Shown piece by piece: positions 52,262 to 61,622 of a stretch of 64,000 bases of DNA. The position numbers and the translations under genes were made by a program. The stretch comes from Nitrospiraceae bacterium (lineage in GTDB: Bacteria; Nitrospirota; Nitrospiria; Nitrospirales; Nitrospiraceae). How positions within the stretch are numbered: position 1 is the stretch's first letter; every line of letters begins with the position of its first letter. The DNA is taken from the NCBI GenBank assembly GCA_013140715.1, contig JABFSG010000059.1:1-64000 (forward strand), written 5' to 3'. The notes beneath the pieces were generated by a model. That model was not told the DNA's origin and made no database searches. It saw only the letters and a list, made by a program, of their open reading frames with translations.

Positions 52262-52870
52262 ATGATCGCCTCACTGACAGGCCGATTGGCCTTCAAGGCG
52301 CCGACCTATCTGGTCCTCGACGTGCACGGGGTCGGGTATGAAGTGTTTATCCCTCTCAGCACCTATTACGGGTTGTCCAATCTCAGTGAAAGCACCTCGC
52401 TGAGTGTTCACACCCATGTCCGTGAAGACGCGATTCAACTATTCGGCTTTCTGACGTCGCAGGAAAAAGATGCCTTCGTGCTGTTGACCAGCGTGTCGGG
52501 CGTCGGACCCAAACTGGCGCTCAGCGTATTGTCGGCCCTCCCGGTGTCCGACCTGGTCTCGTCGATTCAGTCGGGAGATGTCGAGAAGTTGACGACGGTT
52601 CCAGGGATCGGTAACAAGTCGGCCAGCCGCCTTGTGCTGGAACTCAAGGACAAAATCGGAAAACTCCACCCTGGCCTTGCGGCAGGAAATGACGTACCCC
52701 GGCAGGGACAAGATGTCGTCTTCGACGACGCCCTGTCGGCCCTCGTGAATTTGGGCTATCGCCCGCAAGATGCCAAAGAGGCGTTGAAACAGGTGAAGAA
52801 GGCCAACGCTGAATCTATGGCGCTCAAAGACATGATTCGTGAGGCTCTGAAGGAATTGGCAAGGGGGTAA
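52262..52870 (+). CDS. ruvA: Holliday junction branch migration protein RuvA
   Basis: RuvA grips four-way DNA junctions and loads RuvB. The 202 residues contain the OB-fold N-domain (MIASLTGRLAFKAPTYLVLD, HVREDAIQLFGF), the two helix-hairpin-helix motifs in LLTSVSGVGPKLALSVLS and LTTVPGIGNKSASRLVLEL, and the C-terminal three-helix domain that contacts RuvB (DALSALVNLGYRPQDAKEAL). Length is typical. A Cys-rich exported protein gene follows after two bases. Confidence 0.96.
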   Translation: MIASLTGRLAFKAPTYLVLDVHGVGYEVFIPLSTYYGLSNLSESTSLSVHTHVREDAIQLFGFLTSQEKDAFVLLTSVSGVGPKLALSVLSALPVSDLVSSIQSGDVEKLTTVPGIGNKSASRLVLELKDKIGKLHPGLAAGNDVPRQGQDVVFDDALSALVNLGYRPQDAKEALKQVKKANAESMALKDMIREALKELARG

Positions 52871-52872
52871 TA

Positions 52873-53361
52873 ATGATGACCAGATTGGTCCAACGAATAG
52901 TCCGGACTCCGGTGCCCCTCGGACTTGTGGCGCTCCTATTGGGGCTGGGAGCGATGCCTGTGCAAGCCGAAGAATCGAATGAACCAAAAAGCATTCGCAA
53001 AACTTGTGGGAGCTGTCCTGACGGCTATGCAACGACTGGCGTGACCGAAGCCAAAGAAATCTGCAAAGAAGGCGACCCCACACTCGTACAGTGCGTCCCA
53101 CTGGGGGCCAATCTGCTGTCTGTCTGCGGATCCTGCCCCCAGGGTTACCGTGAAATCGGCAACTCGACAGTACCGGCTCGGTGTGGAAGTCGGGACAGTG
53201 GACTGCTCACACAATGTCAGTTGGAAAGGATGGAGCTGAACCTTCCGGATCCGACTCAAGGCGGTAAGACCTGCCCGCCGGATTGCGGTAGTACGGCAAC
53301 ACCGGGGCAGGGTGCCTTGCCGCCTCCACCCAAATACCTCCCAACGCCCGAAAAGAGGTAA
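52873..53361 (+). CDS. Exported Cys-repeat protein between ruvA and ruvB
   Basis: The 162 residues have a signal peptide ([19 protein letters not shown], cleavage likely after QAEES-type junction) and two repeats of about 55 residues that each start CGSCPxGY ([20 protein letters not shown] and [20 protein letters not shown]) and end xxxQC (LVQC, LTQC), then a proline-rich tail with a CPPDCG pair. Eleven or more cysteines point to disulfides in the periplasm or a metal site. I recognise no family. It starts two bases after ruvA and ends about 20 before ruvB, so it is co-transcribed with recombination genes although its product leaves the cytoplasm. Confidence 0.65.
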   Translation: MMTRLVQRIVRTPVPLGLVALLLGLGAMPVQAEESNEPKSIRKTCGSCPDGYATTGVTEAKEICKEGDPTLVQCVPLGANLLSVCGSCPQGYREIGNSTVPARCGSRDSGLLTQCQLERMELNLPDPTQGGKTCPPDCGSTATPGQGALPPPPKYLPTPEKR

Positions 53362-53383
53362 GACCAGAACAAGGGGGCCATCG

Positions 53384-54391
53384 ATGATCGAGCGGGTTGT
53401 CGGTACGCAGATCACGGACGAAGAGCGCAGTATTGAAACGGTGCTGCGTCCGCAGACTTTAGAGGAGTACATCGGCCAGGAGCGGATGAAAGAGTCCCTG
53501 CGGATCTGCATCGAGGCGGCAAAGCAGCGGAATGAAGCGCTCGATCATACAATCTTTTATGGCCCCCCTGGGTTGGGAAAGACAACCATTGCCCACATCA
53601 TTGCCCGTGAGATGGGGGCTGCGCTCCGCTCGACCTCCGGTCTCGTGTTGGCCCATGCGGGAGATCTGGCCGCCATCCTGACAAACCTCCAAGAGCACGA
53701 TGTCCTGTTTATCGACGAGATTCACCGGCTCCCCGCCTCTGTCGAGGAAGCGCTCTACCCAGCAATGGAGGACTATCAGCTCGACCTCGTGATCGGTCAG
53801 GGACCTGCCGCCAGGACAGTGAAATTAGATCTCCCCCAATTTACGCTTGTCGGGGCTACCACCAGGGCCGGTGCCCTGACCTCCCCACTACGGGACCGAT
53901 TTGGCCTCGTCCACCGTCTGGAGTTTTATTCTCCAGTGGAATTGCAGACGATCGTAACGCGCTCGGCCGGGGTGCTCGGAATCCCCATCGACTCCGGGGG
54001 AGCACAAGAAATTGCCGGTCGCGCGAGAGGAACTCCTCGCATCGTCAACCGGCTTATCAAACGAGTGCGCGACTACGCCCAGGTCAAGGCAGCAGGACGC
54101 GTAACTCAAGCCGTTGCCCAGGAGGCCCTCGCCTGGTTGGGCGTGGATGGAGCGGGGTTCGATGAGATGGATCGTCAGATTCTTCTGACCATCATCGACA
54201 AGTTCGCCGGAGGGCCTGTTGGAGTGGAATCTCTGGCTGCTGCGGTCCAGGAGGATAAGGGCACCCTCGAAGATGTCCATGAGCCCTATCTGATTCAGGC
54301 CGGCTTTCTCGAGCGAACCGGTCGAGGCCGTCAAGCCACGAAATTGGCTTTCGATCATTTCAAGAGACCGATTTCCCCTCTCTTCTCGTGA
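53384..54391 (+). CDS. ruvB: Holliday junction branch migration helicase RuvB
   Basis: RuvB is the hexameric AAA+ motor that drives branch migration with RuvA. The 335 residues have Walker [13 protein letters not shown], Walker [11 protein letters not shown], sensor [18 protein letters not shown] (arginine finger) and the C-terminal winged helix ([29 protein letters not shown]). ATG 53384 (MIERVVGTQ) is used; the frame is open for 24 codons upstream inside the previous gene but has no matching sequence. Confidence 0.96.
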   Translation: MIERVVGTQITDEERSIETVLRPQTLEEYIGQERMKESLRICIEAAKQRNEALDHTIFYGPPGLGKTTIAHIIAREMGAALRSTSGLVLAHAGDLAAILTNLQEHDVLFIDEIHRLPASVEEALYPAMEDYQLDLVIGQGPAARTVKLDLPQFTLVGATTRAGALTSPLRDRFGLVHRLEFYSPVELQTIVTRSAGVLGIPIDSGGAQEIAGRARGTPRIVNRLIKRVRDYAQVKAAGRVTQAVAQEALAWLGVDGAGFDEMDRQILLTIIDKFAGGPVGVESLAAAVQEDKGTLEDVHEPYLIQAGFLERTGRGRQATKLAFDHFKRPISPLFS

Positions 54392-54477
54392 GAAGCCAAG
54401 CCCCTGTTACAACCTGTTGACGACAGATACAAACTTACGGATACATCCCGCAAGCTTTTGAAACCTCTAGGGTCTCC

Positions 54478-54507
54478 TTGCATTGCCAAGAATAGTTCCT
54501 GTATCAT
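54478..54507 (+). promoter_or_regulatory. Possible pheA promoter
   Basis: TTGCAT (54478-54483) and TATCAT (54502-54507), 18 bases apart, lie about 75 bases before the pheA GTG. The match to sigma-70 boxes is moderate. A second weaker pair (TTGACG at 54418-54423) stands upstream. Confidence 0.3.
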
Positions 54508-54581
54508 TTCCCTCTTGGCTTGCGCCACCCCAACCGATAAATAGATGACCGCATCCATGGGTTGGGAAGAGGGGGATCGTT

Positions 54582-55658
54582 GTGTCCGGAGACTTCTCCA
54601 AGTACCGGCAAGAGATCGATCGCATCGATGACGAGATTTTGCGACTGCTGAATGTGCGGTCCAAAAGCGTCATCGAGATCGGCAAGATTAAGAAACAGCA
54701 GGATGTGGACGCCAATCTCCACACATCCGCGCGGGAAGCGGCAATAATCGAGCGCCTCGTACAGCAGAACTCCGGGCCATTTCCCTCCGAGGCAATCCGG
54801 CCAGTCTATCGAGAAATCATGTCCGCCTCCCTCTCTCTCGAAGGCCCTCAGAAGGTTGCCTATCTTGGCCCCAGGGCGACGTTCACGCATATGGCTTGCA
54901 TGCAGAAATTTGGATCGTCGGCCCAATATATTCCGGTCAATAGCATCAGGGAAGTATTCAGTGAGGTCGAACGGGGACGCGCCAATTTCGGCGTGGTCCC
55001 GATCGAGAATACGACAGAAGGTGTTGTGACCCACACACTCGATATGTTCATCGACTCCGACCTCCTGATCTACGGCGAGGTTCTTCAAGAAGTGTCCCAT
55101 CATTTGATGTCGAAGTCCGGCGCGATGGAAGAGGTGAAAACGATTCATTCTCATCCCCAGGCCATTGCCCAATGTCGGAATTGGCTGGAAACGAATCTGC
55201 CTGGTGTACCTTGGTCTGAAGTGGCCAGTACCGCACGCGCGGCGGAGCTATGCGTGGAGAATCAGATGGCTGCCGCTATTGCATCGGAGTTGGCGGCCCA
55301 GATGTACGGGTTAAAGGTCATCAAAGCCCGTATCGAAGATAATATGTACAACATGACCCGCTTTCTCATCCTCTCTCAGAAGCCGCCAGAGCGTACGGGA
55401 AAAGACAAGACCTCGTTGATGCTCTCGGTGAAAGACAAAGTCGGCGCCCTGTATGATCTCCTCAGGCCCTTTGCTTCTCACGGCCTGAGCCTGACCAAGA
55501 TCGAATCGCGTCCCTCCAGACGAAAAGCATGGGAGTACATTTTTTTCGTCGATATCGAAGGCCATATTCAGGAAGAGCGGGTCAAGAAAGCCGTTGATGA
55601 AATTGTCGGACGCTGCCTGTTCATGAAAGTCCTCGGATCCTATCCGGCCCACAGTTGA
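54582..55658 (+). CDS. pheA: Chorismate mutase / prephenate dehydratase (P-protein)
   Basis: This bifunctional enzyme makes phenylpyruvate from chorismate. The 358 residues contain an AroQ chorismate mutase domain (about 1-90: YRQEIDRIDDEILRLLNVRS), a dehydratase domain (from about 91: KVAYLGPRATFTHMA; IENTTEGVVTHTLDMF with the catalytic Thr) and an ACT domain (about 275-355: LSVKDKVGALYDLLRPFASH, SLTKIESRP) for phenylalanine feedback. GTG 54582 is preceded by GAGGGGGATC. hisC follows after four bases. Confidence 0.95.
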   Translation: MSGDFSKYRQEIDRIDDEILRLLNVRSKSVIEIGKIKKQQDVDANLHTSAREAAIIERLVQQNSGPFPSEAIRPVYREIMSASLSLEGPQKVAYLGPRATFTHMACMQKFGSSAQYIPVNSIREVFSEVERGRANFGVVPIENTTEGVVTHTLDMFIDSDLLIYGEVLQEVSHHLMSKSGAMEEVKTIHSHPQAIAQCRNWLETNLPGVPWSEVASTARAAELCVENQMAAAIASELAAQMYGLKVIKARIEDNMYNMTRFLILSQKPPERTGKDKTSLMLSVKDKVGALYDLLRPFASHGLSLTKIESRPSRRKAWEYIFFVDIEGHIQEERVKKAVDEIVGRCLFMKVLGSYPAHS

Positions 55659-55662
55659 TGTC

Positions 55663-56745
55663 ATGTCATTGAAGGTCCATCCAGATATCGCCTCACTGAG
55701 TCCCTATGTTCCTGGGAAGCCGATTGAGGAGCTCCAGCGAGAACTGGGGCTCGCGCGTGTTATTAAGCTGGCGTCCAACGAGAATCCATTAGGATCATCT
55801 CCAAGGGCGCTCGCCGCGTTGAGTGGAGGAGCTGCGACTCTGCATCGCTATCCCGACGGCGGCGCGTTCCGCCTACGAGAAGCCCTGGCGGACCGTTGGA
55901 AGGTGAACCGGGATCAAATCATTCTTGGAAATGGATCGGATGAAATTCTGGGCCTCCTCGCCCGTACGTTTCTAGCCCCGGGCGATGAAGCGGTCATGGC
56001 CGATCAGACCTTCGTCATCTACAAGATGGAAGTGACGGCAGCCCACGGGAAACCCATCATCATCCCGTTGAAGCAATGGCGGCACGATCTTCCGGCGATG
56101 GCGGACGCCATCACCGACCGAACAAGGCTCCTTTTTCTCTGTAACCCCAATAATCCTACCGGAACGATGGTGTCAACCGATGAAGTCGAGCTGCTGCTCG
56201 CGCGTGTGCCGTCGCACGTCGTCGTGGTGTTCGATGAAGCCTATTTCGAGTACGTCAGGAGCCCGCAATTTCCGGACTCCATGGCCTATGTGAAGCAGGG
56301 ACGGAACGTGATCGTGCTGCGGACGTTTTCAAAAATCTATGGCCTCGCGGGATTGCGAATCGGGTACGGCGTGGCCACAGCGGAGATCATCAATTTCCTG
56401 AATCGAGTACGCCCTCCCTTCAACGCCAATAGCCTGGCGCAGCGAGCCGCACTCGCCGCCCTCGGCGACGACGAACATGTGGCTCGCAGTCGCGCGGCGA
56501 ATGAAGCGGGGATGGAACAGATCATCGAAGGCTTGTCCATGCTCGGGTTTTCGCCGATACCGAGCGAAGCGAATTTTGTCTATGTCGATGTCGGGCGAGA
56601 CGGCCGTACGTTGTTCGAGGCCATGCTGAGAGAGGGCATCATCGTTCGTCACATCGAAGGGTCTATGGTTCGAGTGACCGTCGGTCTGGAAGAAGAAAAC
56701 AGCGAACTCTTGGCTGTGCTCAAGCGGGTCATCCATTCGCATTGA
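55663..56745 (+). CDS. hisC: Histidinol-phosphate aminotransferase
   Basis: HisC transaminates imidazole acetol phosphate; members in aromatic operons can also act on phenylpyruvate and hydroxyphenylpyruvate. The 360 residues are a class I/II PLP enzyme: IKLASNENPLGSSPRA, LGNGSDEILGLLARTF, LCNPNNPTGTMVS, VFDEAYFEY and the PLP lysine in RTFSKIYGLAGLRIGYG. It is placed between pheA and aroF, away from the other his genes, so a double role is likely. A 124-bp repeat element follows the stop. Confidence 0.93.
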   Translation: MSLKVHPDIASLSPYVPGKPIEELQRELGLARVIKLASNENPLGSSPRALAALSGGAATLHRYPDGGAFRLREALADRWKVNRDQIILGNGSDEILGLLARTFLAPGDEAVMADQTFVIYKMEVTAAHGKPIIIPLKQWRHDLPAMADAITDRTRLLFLCNPNNPTGTMVSTDEVELLLARVPSHVVVVFDEAYFEYVRSPQFPDSMAYVKQGRNVIVLRTFSKIYGLAGLRIGYGVATAEIINFLNRVRPPFNANSLAQRAALAALGDDEHVARSRAANEAGMEQIIEGLSMLGFSPIPSEANFVYVDVGRDGRTLFEAMLREGIIVRHIEGSMVRVTVGLEEENSELLAVLKRVIHSH

Positions 56746-56760
56746 GTGTCTTGTAACCAC

Positions 56761-56884
56761 GCAGGATGCTCAAAAAGGCCGTTCAGCAAGGCCGCAGCGA
56801 GCGAAGAGGTGAGGCGTACGATTCGGTACGTTGAGCCTCTGAGCGATGCGAGAACGCCGCTGGCGGACTTTTTCAGCATCCTGC
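56761..56884. repeat. 124-bp inverted-repeat element, copy 2 (between hisC and aroF)
   Basis: It starts GCAGGATGCTCAAAAAGGCC and ends GACTTTTTCAGCATCCTGC, the inverse orientation of the element at 13879-14004; read on the other strand the two align over their whole length. It lies 15 bases after the hisC stop and 13 before aroF. The outer ends and the GTACG-containing centre are best conserved. A repeat-flanked mobile insertion is likely, but direct target duplications are not evident. Confidence 0.85.
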
Positions 56885-56897
56885 TAGTGAGGGCAAC

Positions 56898-57911
56898 ATG
56901 ATTATCGTATTAAAACCAGAGGCCAGCGAACGGGAAGTCGATCACATCATCGATCGGCTCCGCGAGCTGGGGTTGAAGTCGCAACTCTCGACCGGCCAGG
57001 AACGGACGATCATCGGCGTCGTCGGCGACGATCGCATTCTGCATAACCAACCGCTCACGGCCATGCCGGGCGTTGAAAGCGTACTGCCGATTCTCGCGCC
57101 ATGGAAACTTGTCAGCCGGGAGTTCAAGCGTGAAGGTACGATTATCGATGTGGGCGGCGCGAAGATCGGCGGCAACAAGCTGATCATTATGGCAGGACCT
57201 TGCGCAGTGGAGCGGCTCGAGATCACGGTTGGCATCGCCCACGAGGTCAAGGCGGCCGGAGCGAGTATTTTGCGAGGTGGCGCCTACAAGCCACGGACCT
57301 CGCCTTATTCCTTTCAAGGGTTAGGGCGTGAAGGATTAGACTACCTGGTCGAGGCAAAGAAACAAACCGGGTTGCCGGTGGTCAGTGAAATTCTGGATAC
57401 CCGCGACATCGAACTGTTTCTCGAAAAAGCTGACATTATCCAGGTCGGAGCCCGCAATATGCAGAACTTTGAACTCCTCAAGGAAGTTGGAGCCTACGAC
57501 AAGCCGGTCCTGTTGAAGCGAGGACTTTCGGCGACGATCAAGGAATTCCTCCTGTCGGCGGAATACATCATGTCCCGCGGGAATCAGAACGTCATCTTGT
57601 GCGAACGGGGGATCAGAACCTTCGAAACGCAGTACCGCAATACGCTCGATCTCGCTGCCGTTCCGACATTGAAGGAACTTTCGCATTTGCCCGTCATCGT
57701 CGATCCCAGCCATGCCACCGGCAAGTGGAATCTGGTCGCGCCGATGTCGAAGGCCGCAGTGGCCGCGGGAGCGGACGGCATTCTGATCGAAGTCCATTCG
57801 AACCCGGAATGTGCTCTGTGCGACGGTGAAGAATCCATTAAGCCAAGCCAGTTCAAAGAGCTGATGCGGGACATGGGAAAGATCGCGGCGGCGGTTGGTC
57901 GGGAACTGTAG
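56898..57911 (+). CDS. aroF: 3-deoxy-7-phosphoheptulonate synthase, type Ib with ferredoxin-like domain
   Basis: DAHP synthase starts the shikimate pathway by joining PEP and erythrose-4-phosphate. The 337 residues have an N-terminal ferredoxin-like/ACT-type regulatory domain (about 1-75: MIIVLKPEASEREVDHIIDR) and the TIM-barrel (IMAGPCAVERLEITVGIAHE, LRGGAYKPRTSPYSFQGLG, VGARNMQNFELLKEVG, LCERGIRTFETQYRNTLDL, VDPSHATGK). KxRTS and DPSHATG bind substrate and metal. The regulatory domain suggests feedback by aromatic amino acids. Confidence 0.94.
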   Translation: MIIVLKPEASEREVDHIIDRLRELGLKSQLSTGQERTIIGVVGDDRILHNQPLTAMPGVESVLPILAPWKLVSREFKREGTIIDVGGAKIGGNKLIIMAGPCAVERLEITVGIAHEVKAAGASILRGGAYKPRTSPYSFQGLGREGLDYLVEAKKQTGLPVVSEILDTRDIELFLEKADIIQVGARNMQNFELLKEVGAYDKPVLLKRGLSATIKEFLLSAEYIMSRGNQNVILCERGIRTFETQYRNTLDLAAVPTLKELSHLPVIVDPSHATGKWNLVAPMSKAAVAAGADGILIEVHSNPECALCDGEESIKPSQFKELMRDMGKIAAAVGREL

Positions 57912-57971
57912 TCGGAAGGACTGGGCTTGAAGGAATCAGGATTGAGGGTCGACCTCGGCCCAACGTGAAAC

Positions 57972-58865
57972 ATGGCGCTGCATTTCACCCAAGTGACGAT
58001 TATCGGAGTCGGGCTGATCGGCGGATCGCTGGGGATGATTCTACGCCGAAAGGGATTGGCGACAAGGGTCATCGGGGTTGGGAGGCGAGTCGAAAACTTG
58101 AAAACGGCGGTCGAGCTGGGCGCGATCGACCGCTACGTCGTCGATTCCAAAGACGGTGTGAGGGATGCCGATCTGGTTGTACTGGCCACGCCGGTCGATA
58201 CATACGACCGGCATCTGACCGAGTGGGCGTCTTGCTTGAAAAAAGGCGCGATTGTGACCGATGTTGGAAGCGTGAAGGGTCTGCTGGTGGAACAGACTGA
58301 ACGAGCCATGCCGGCCGGTGTCCATTTTGTCGGAGCCCATCCCATTGCCGGTAAGGAAAAGACCGGTGTGGCAGCCGGATCGGATCAGCTTTTTGTCGGT
58401 GCACGCTGTATCATCACTCCGACAAAAACGACGGATCCCCAGGCGTTTGAGCAGGTCCGAACGATGTGGCAGGAGACCGGCTCGGTGGTGCTCACGATGG
58501 ATGCCCACCTCCATGATAAGATCCTCGGGGCAGTCAGCCATCTGCCTCATGTGGCAGCCTTTGCCTTGATCAATGCCCTGTCTGAGATTCGCGATCAGCA
58601 AGTTCCCTCGCTCGATCTGGCAGGCCATTCAGGCGGTGGGCTGCGGGATACGACCAGGATTGCCGCGAGTTCTCCTGAAATGTGGCGCGATATTTTTCTC
58701 TGGAACCGCGACAATGTCGTTACCTTCATCGAAGCCTATGAACGCTCGTTGAGCCAATTGAAACAGCTCATTCAATTGGGCGACGCATCGGGTATTGAGA
58801 AAGAGCTCGAGCGAGCCAGGCAGGAGCGAGAGAAGCTCTCCGCGCAACCCACGGTGTCCGCATAA
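57972..58865 (+). CDS. tyrA: Prephenate dehydrogenase
   Basis: TyrA oxidises prephenate to 4-hydroxyphenylpyruvate on the way to tyrosine. The 297 residues have the dinucleotide loop TIIGVGLIGGSLGMILRRKG, LVVLATPVDTYDRHL, VTDVGSVKGLLVEQTERAM, FVGAHPIAGKEKTGVAAG (conserved His) and SHLPHVAAFALINAL. It has no ACT or chorismate mutase domain. The tail has a helical Lys/Glu-rich stretch. It follows aroF by 60 bases and precedes aroA by seven. Confidence 0.93.
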   Translation: MALHFTQVTIIGVGLIGGSLGMILRRKGLATRVIGVGRRVENLKTAVELGAIDRYVVDSKDGVRDADLVVLATPVDTYDRHLTEWASCLKKGAIVTDVGSVKGLLVEQTERAMPAGVHFVGAHPIAGKEKTGVAAGSDQLFVGARCIITPTKTTDPQAFEQVRTMWQETGSVVLTMDAHLHDKILGAVSHLPHVAAFALINALSEIRDQQVPSLDLAGHSGGGLRDTTRIAASSPEMWRDIFLWNRDNVVTFIEAYERSLSQLKQLIQLGDASGIEKELERARQEREKLSAQPTVSA

Positions 58866-58872
58866 GAGGCCG

Positions 58873-60195
58873 ATGACATCTTTGACCATCACACCAGGCG
58901 GGCCTTTACGGGGAACGATTTCCGTTCCGGGCGATAAATCGATCACCCATCGCGCCGTGATCCTGACAGCCTTAGCGAATGGGGTCAGCACGGTTGCAGA
59001 CTATTGTCGAGGCGAAGACTGCCTCAATACGATGCGGGCCTTTCAGGCTCTCGGTATACGCATCGATGAATCGGTTGAGGAGCTTCGTGTGTATGGCAAG
59101 GGGCTCTGGGGTCTGACCGAGCCGAATGGGCCGATTGATTGCGGGAATTCCGGGACGGGTATCCGTCTCCTGACCGGCCTGCTGGCTGGCCAGGACTTTT
59201 TTACGGTGCTGACCGGGGACGAATCGATTCGTCGCCGTCCGATGGGTCGGATCGTCAAGCCCTTGCGGGAAATGGGGGCGACGATCGCCGGACGCAAAGG
59301 CGGCGAACTGGCGCCTTTAGCCGTGGTGGGAAGCCGGCTCCGCGCAATCGCCTATGCCTCGCCGGTGGCCAGCGCACAAATTAAGTCGGCGTTGTTGCTC
59401 TCAGCCCTGTTTGCCGAAGGGACGACTCGCATTACAGAACCTCGACTCTCGCGGGACCATACAGAACGGTTGTTCCAGTTTTTCGGTATTGCGCTTCGAC
59501 GGGAAGGGGCAACCTTGCTCCTCGACGGACGACCGTCCGTCGGGTGGAATGCGGCGCCAAGATTGGTCGTGCCTGGCGATTTCTCAGCCGCTGCATTCTT
59601 TATCGTGGGCGCAACGATTGTTCCCGGCTCGGATGTGACGATTCAGCAGGTCGGGATCAATCCTACCAGGACTGGGCTATTGGAAATCATGACGAGGATG
59701 GGCGCGGATATTCAATTGCTCAACCGGCGAGAAGCGGCAGGAGAGCCGATTGCGGACATCCGAGTGAAGTCTTCGCGCCTGCGGGGAGTGGCCGTTGGGT
59801 CTGACTTGATCCCCCAGACGATCGATGAATTTCCCATTCTTTCTGTCGCAGCGGCAGTTGCAGAGGGCCAGACGATCATCTCCGGGGCCGAAGAATTACG
59901 GGTCAAAGAGAGCGATCGGATAGCGACGATGTCGGCAGAGTTACGCGCGATGGGGGTTCAGATCGCAGAAAATCACGACGGGATGATTGTGCAAGGGCTT
60001 GGCACAACAGAAGATAACGGTCGATTACAGGCTACCCATGGCCGTAGCCATGGCGATCACCGGGTGGCAATGTCGTTGGCCATCGCGGGACTGACCGCTT
60101 CGGCATCAACCGTGATTGACGAGACTGCTTGCATCGAGACATCGTTTCCGACATTTCATCGCACACTTTTGGAATTATTGACTGAGCGCCAGTGA
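58873..60195 (+). CDS. aroA: 5-enolpyruvylshikimate-3-phosphate synthase
   Basis: AroA adds enolpyruvate to shikimate-3-phosphate, the glyphosate-target step. The 440 residues have PGDKSITHRAVILTALANG (PEP site), CGNSGTGIRLLTGLLAGQ, DESIRRRPMGRIVKPLREMG, and LRVKESDRIATMSAELRAM; the RxxxR loop HGDHRVAMSLAIAG is near the end. ATG 58873 is used; in-frame sequence upstream overlaps tyrA. The stop overlaps cmk by four bases. Confidence 0.95.
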   Translation: MTSLTITPGGPLRGTISVPGDKSITHRAVILTALANGVSTVADYCRGEDCLNTMRAFQALGIRIDESVEELRVYGKGLWGLTEPNGPIDCGNSGTGIRLLTGLLAGQDFFTVLTGDESIRRRPMGRIVKPLREMGATIAGRKGGELAPLAVVGSRLRAIAYASPVASAQIKSALLLSALFAEGTTRITEPRLSRDHTERLFQFFGIALRREGATLLLDGRPSVGWNAAPRLVVPGDFSAAAFFIVGATIVPGSDVTIQQVGINPTRTGLLEIMTRMGADIQLLNRREAAGEPIADIRVKSSRLRGVAVGSDLIPQTIDEFPILSVAAAVAEGQTIISGAEELRVKESDRIATMSAELRAMGVQIAENHDGMIVQGLGTTEDNGRLQATHGRSHGDHRVAMSLAIAGLTASASTVIDETACIETSFPTFHRTLLELLTERQ

Positions 60196-60914
60196 CGGCT
60201 ATAATACGGAACCACAACGTGGGACATATTGCGGAGCACAAGCAAGCGAGTCGACTGATTGTCGCGATCGACGGTCCGGCCGGTGTCGGCAAGAGTACCG
60301 TAGCCAGGCTGTTGGCATCCCGATTGGGCTACCTGTATCTCGACACGGGAGCCCTCTACCGCGCGGTAGCCTGGGCTGTGACTGCATCCGGCAGGGACCC
60401 TGCGGATGCCGAGGCAGTTACCGCTCTATTGCCTGCACTCTCGCTCCAAATGCAGTTCCATCATGGAACCGCAACGGTGTTGGTCAACGGCAAGGACGTG
60501 ACCGGCGATCTCCGGACGCCTGAGGTGTCGAGTGCGGCATCGGTGGTCTCGGCCATTCAAGCAGTCCGGACCTGGTTGTTGCCGATTCAGCAACAAATCG
60601 GACAGGACGGAGCGGTAGTGGCTGAAGGACGGGACATGGGGACGAACGTATTCCCTGCGGCAGACGTGAAATTTTTTCTCGAAGCGGATCCGACCGTCAG
60701 GGCTCAACGCCGACATCGGGAACTCGTTGCGGCGGGACATTCCGGGGCGCTTGAAGAGACGACAGCCGATCTGGCGGGACGCGATACCCGAGACCGTTCC
60801 CGTTCAATCGCCCCGCTGGTTCCAGCTGAAAACGCCCGCTTCATCGACACTTCGATCTTATCCGTCGCTGAGGTCGTGGACCAGATGATGGGTGTGATTG
60901 CGGCCAGACTGTGA
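60192..60914 (+). CDS. cmk: Cytidylate kinase
   Basis: Cmk phosphorylates CMP and dCMP. The 240 residues have the P-loop IDGPAGVGKSTVARLLASRL, YLDTGALYRAVAWAV, AEGRDMGTNVFPAADVKFFL and RDTRDRSRSIAPLVPA. GTG 60192 overlaps the aroA stop, but the kinase domain begins about 25 residues later, so an internal start is possible. The order aroA-cmk-plsC-rpsA is a known conserved cluster. Confidence 0.93.
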   Translation: MTAIIRNHNVGHIAEHKQASRLIVAIDGPAGVGKSTVARLLASRLGYLYLDTGALYRAVAWAVTASGRDPADAEAVTALLPALSLQMQFHHGTATVLVNGKDVTGDLRTPEVSSAASVVSAIQAVRTWLLPIQQQIGQDGAVVAEGRDMGTNVFPAADVKFFLEADPTVRAQRRHRELVAAGHSGALEETTADLAGRDTRDRSRSIAPLVPAENARFIDTSILSVAEVVDQMMGVIAARL

Positions 60915-61567
60915 GTTCAGTCCTATACGGGATCCTGTGGATCCTTGCCAGGACCATCGGCCGAGCCTGTTTTCACTTTCGAGTCGTCGGTGAAGTTCCG
61001 CGAACCGGTGGATTCATAGTGGCAGCAAACCATGCCAGCTATCTGGATATTCCCCTTCTGGGGTGCGGGATGCAGCGGCGGGCCTGGTATTTGGGGCGGA
61101 GTGATCTCTTTCCGGTTCCAGGCCTGAGAGCGATCTGCCAATGGCTGGGATGGATACCGTTGCGAACCGGACGATTAGACCGTGATGCCTTCGGCAAGGC
61201 AGTCGCGCTGATCAAAGAAGGAAAGGTCGTGGTGATCTTTCCGGAAGGGAGCCGCAGCCAGGATGGCCGATTACAGTCTCCCAAACCCGGGATCGGTGTA
61301 ATTGTCGCACAAACCGGTTGCCCCGTAGTGCCGGCCTATTTGAAGGGAACATTCGACGTGTTACCGGCGGGAGCCAAGTGGCCGCGCTTTCGTCCCGTGA
61401 CCGTTCTCTATGGAGACTCTCTCACGTTTCCCCGGAGTGGGGAGAATGGAGAGTCCAAGCAGTTTTATCAGGAAGTCAGTCGCACCGTCATGGACCGCAT
61501 CGCGTCCTTAGGTGCGGTAGAGTCTCCCATACGGCAGTCCAGTGCCGACATTCGCAAGGCTGAGTGA
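60911..61567 (+). CDS. plsC: 1-acyl-sn-glycerol-3-phosphate acyltransferase
   Basis: PlsC makes phosphatidic acid from lysophosphatidic acid at the inner membrane. The 218 residues have an N-terminal hydrophobic stretch, the catalytic NHASYLD (HxxxxD), FPEGSRSQDGRLQSPKPGIG and VVPAYLKGTFDVLPAGAKWP. Length is typical. GTG 60911 overlaps the cmk stop by four bases. Confidence 0.92.
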   Translation: MSSVLYGILWILARTIGRACFHFRVVGEVPRTGGFIVAANHASYLDIPLLGCGMQRRAWYLGRSDLFPVPGLRAICQWLGWIPLRTGRLDRDAFGKAVALIKEGKVVVIFPEGSRSQDGRLQSPKPGIGVIVAQTGCPVVPAYLKGTFDVLPAGAKWPRFRPVTVLYGDSLTFPRSGENGESKQFYQEVSRTVMDRIASLGAVESPIRQSSADIRKAE

Positions 61568-61622
61568 ATGTCGGTGTATAACCATCAGCACCCGACTTCT
61601 GTCGGAAGAGTAGGATTCACAC

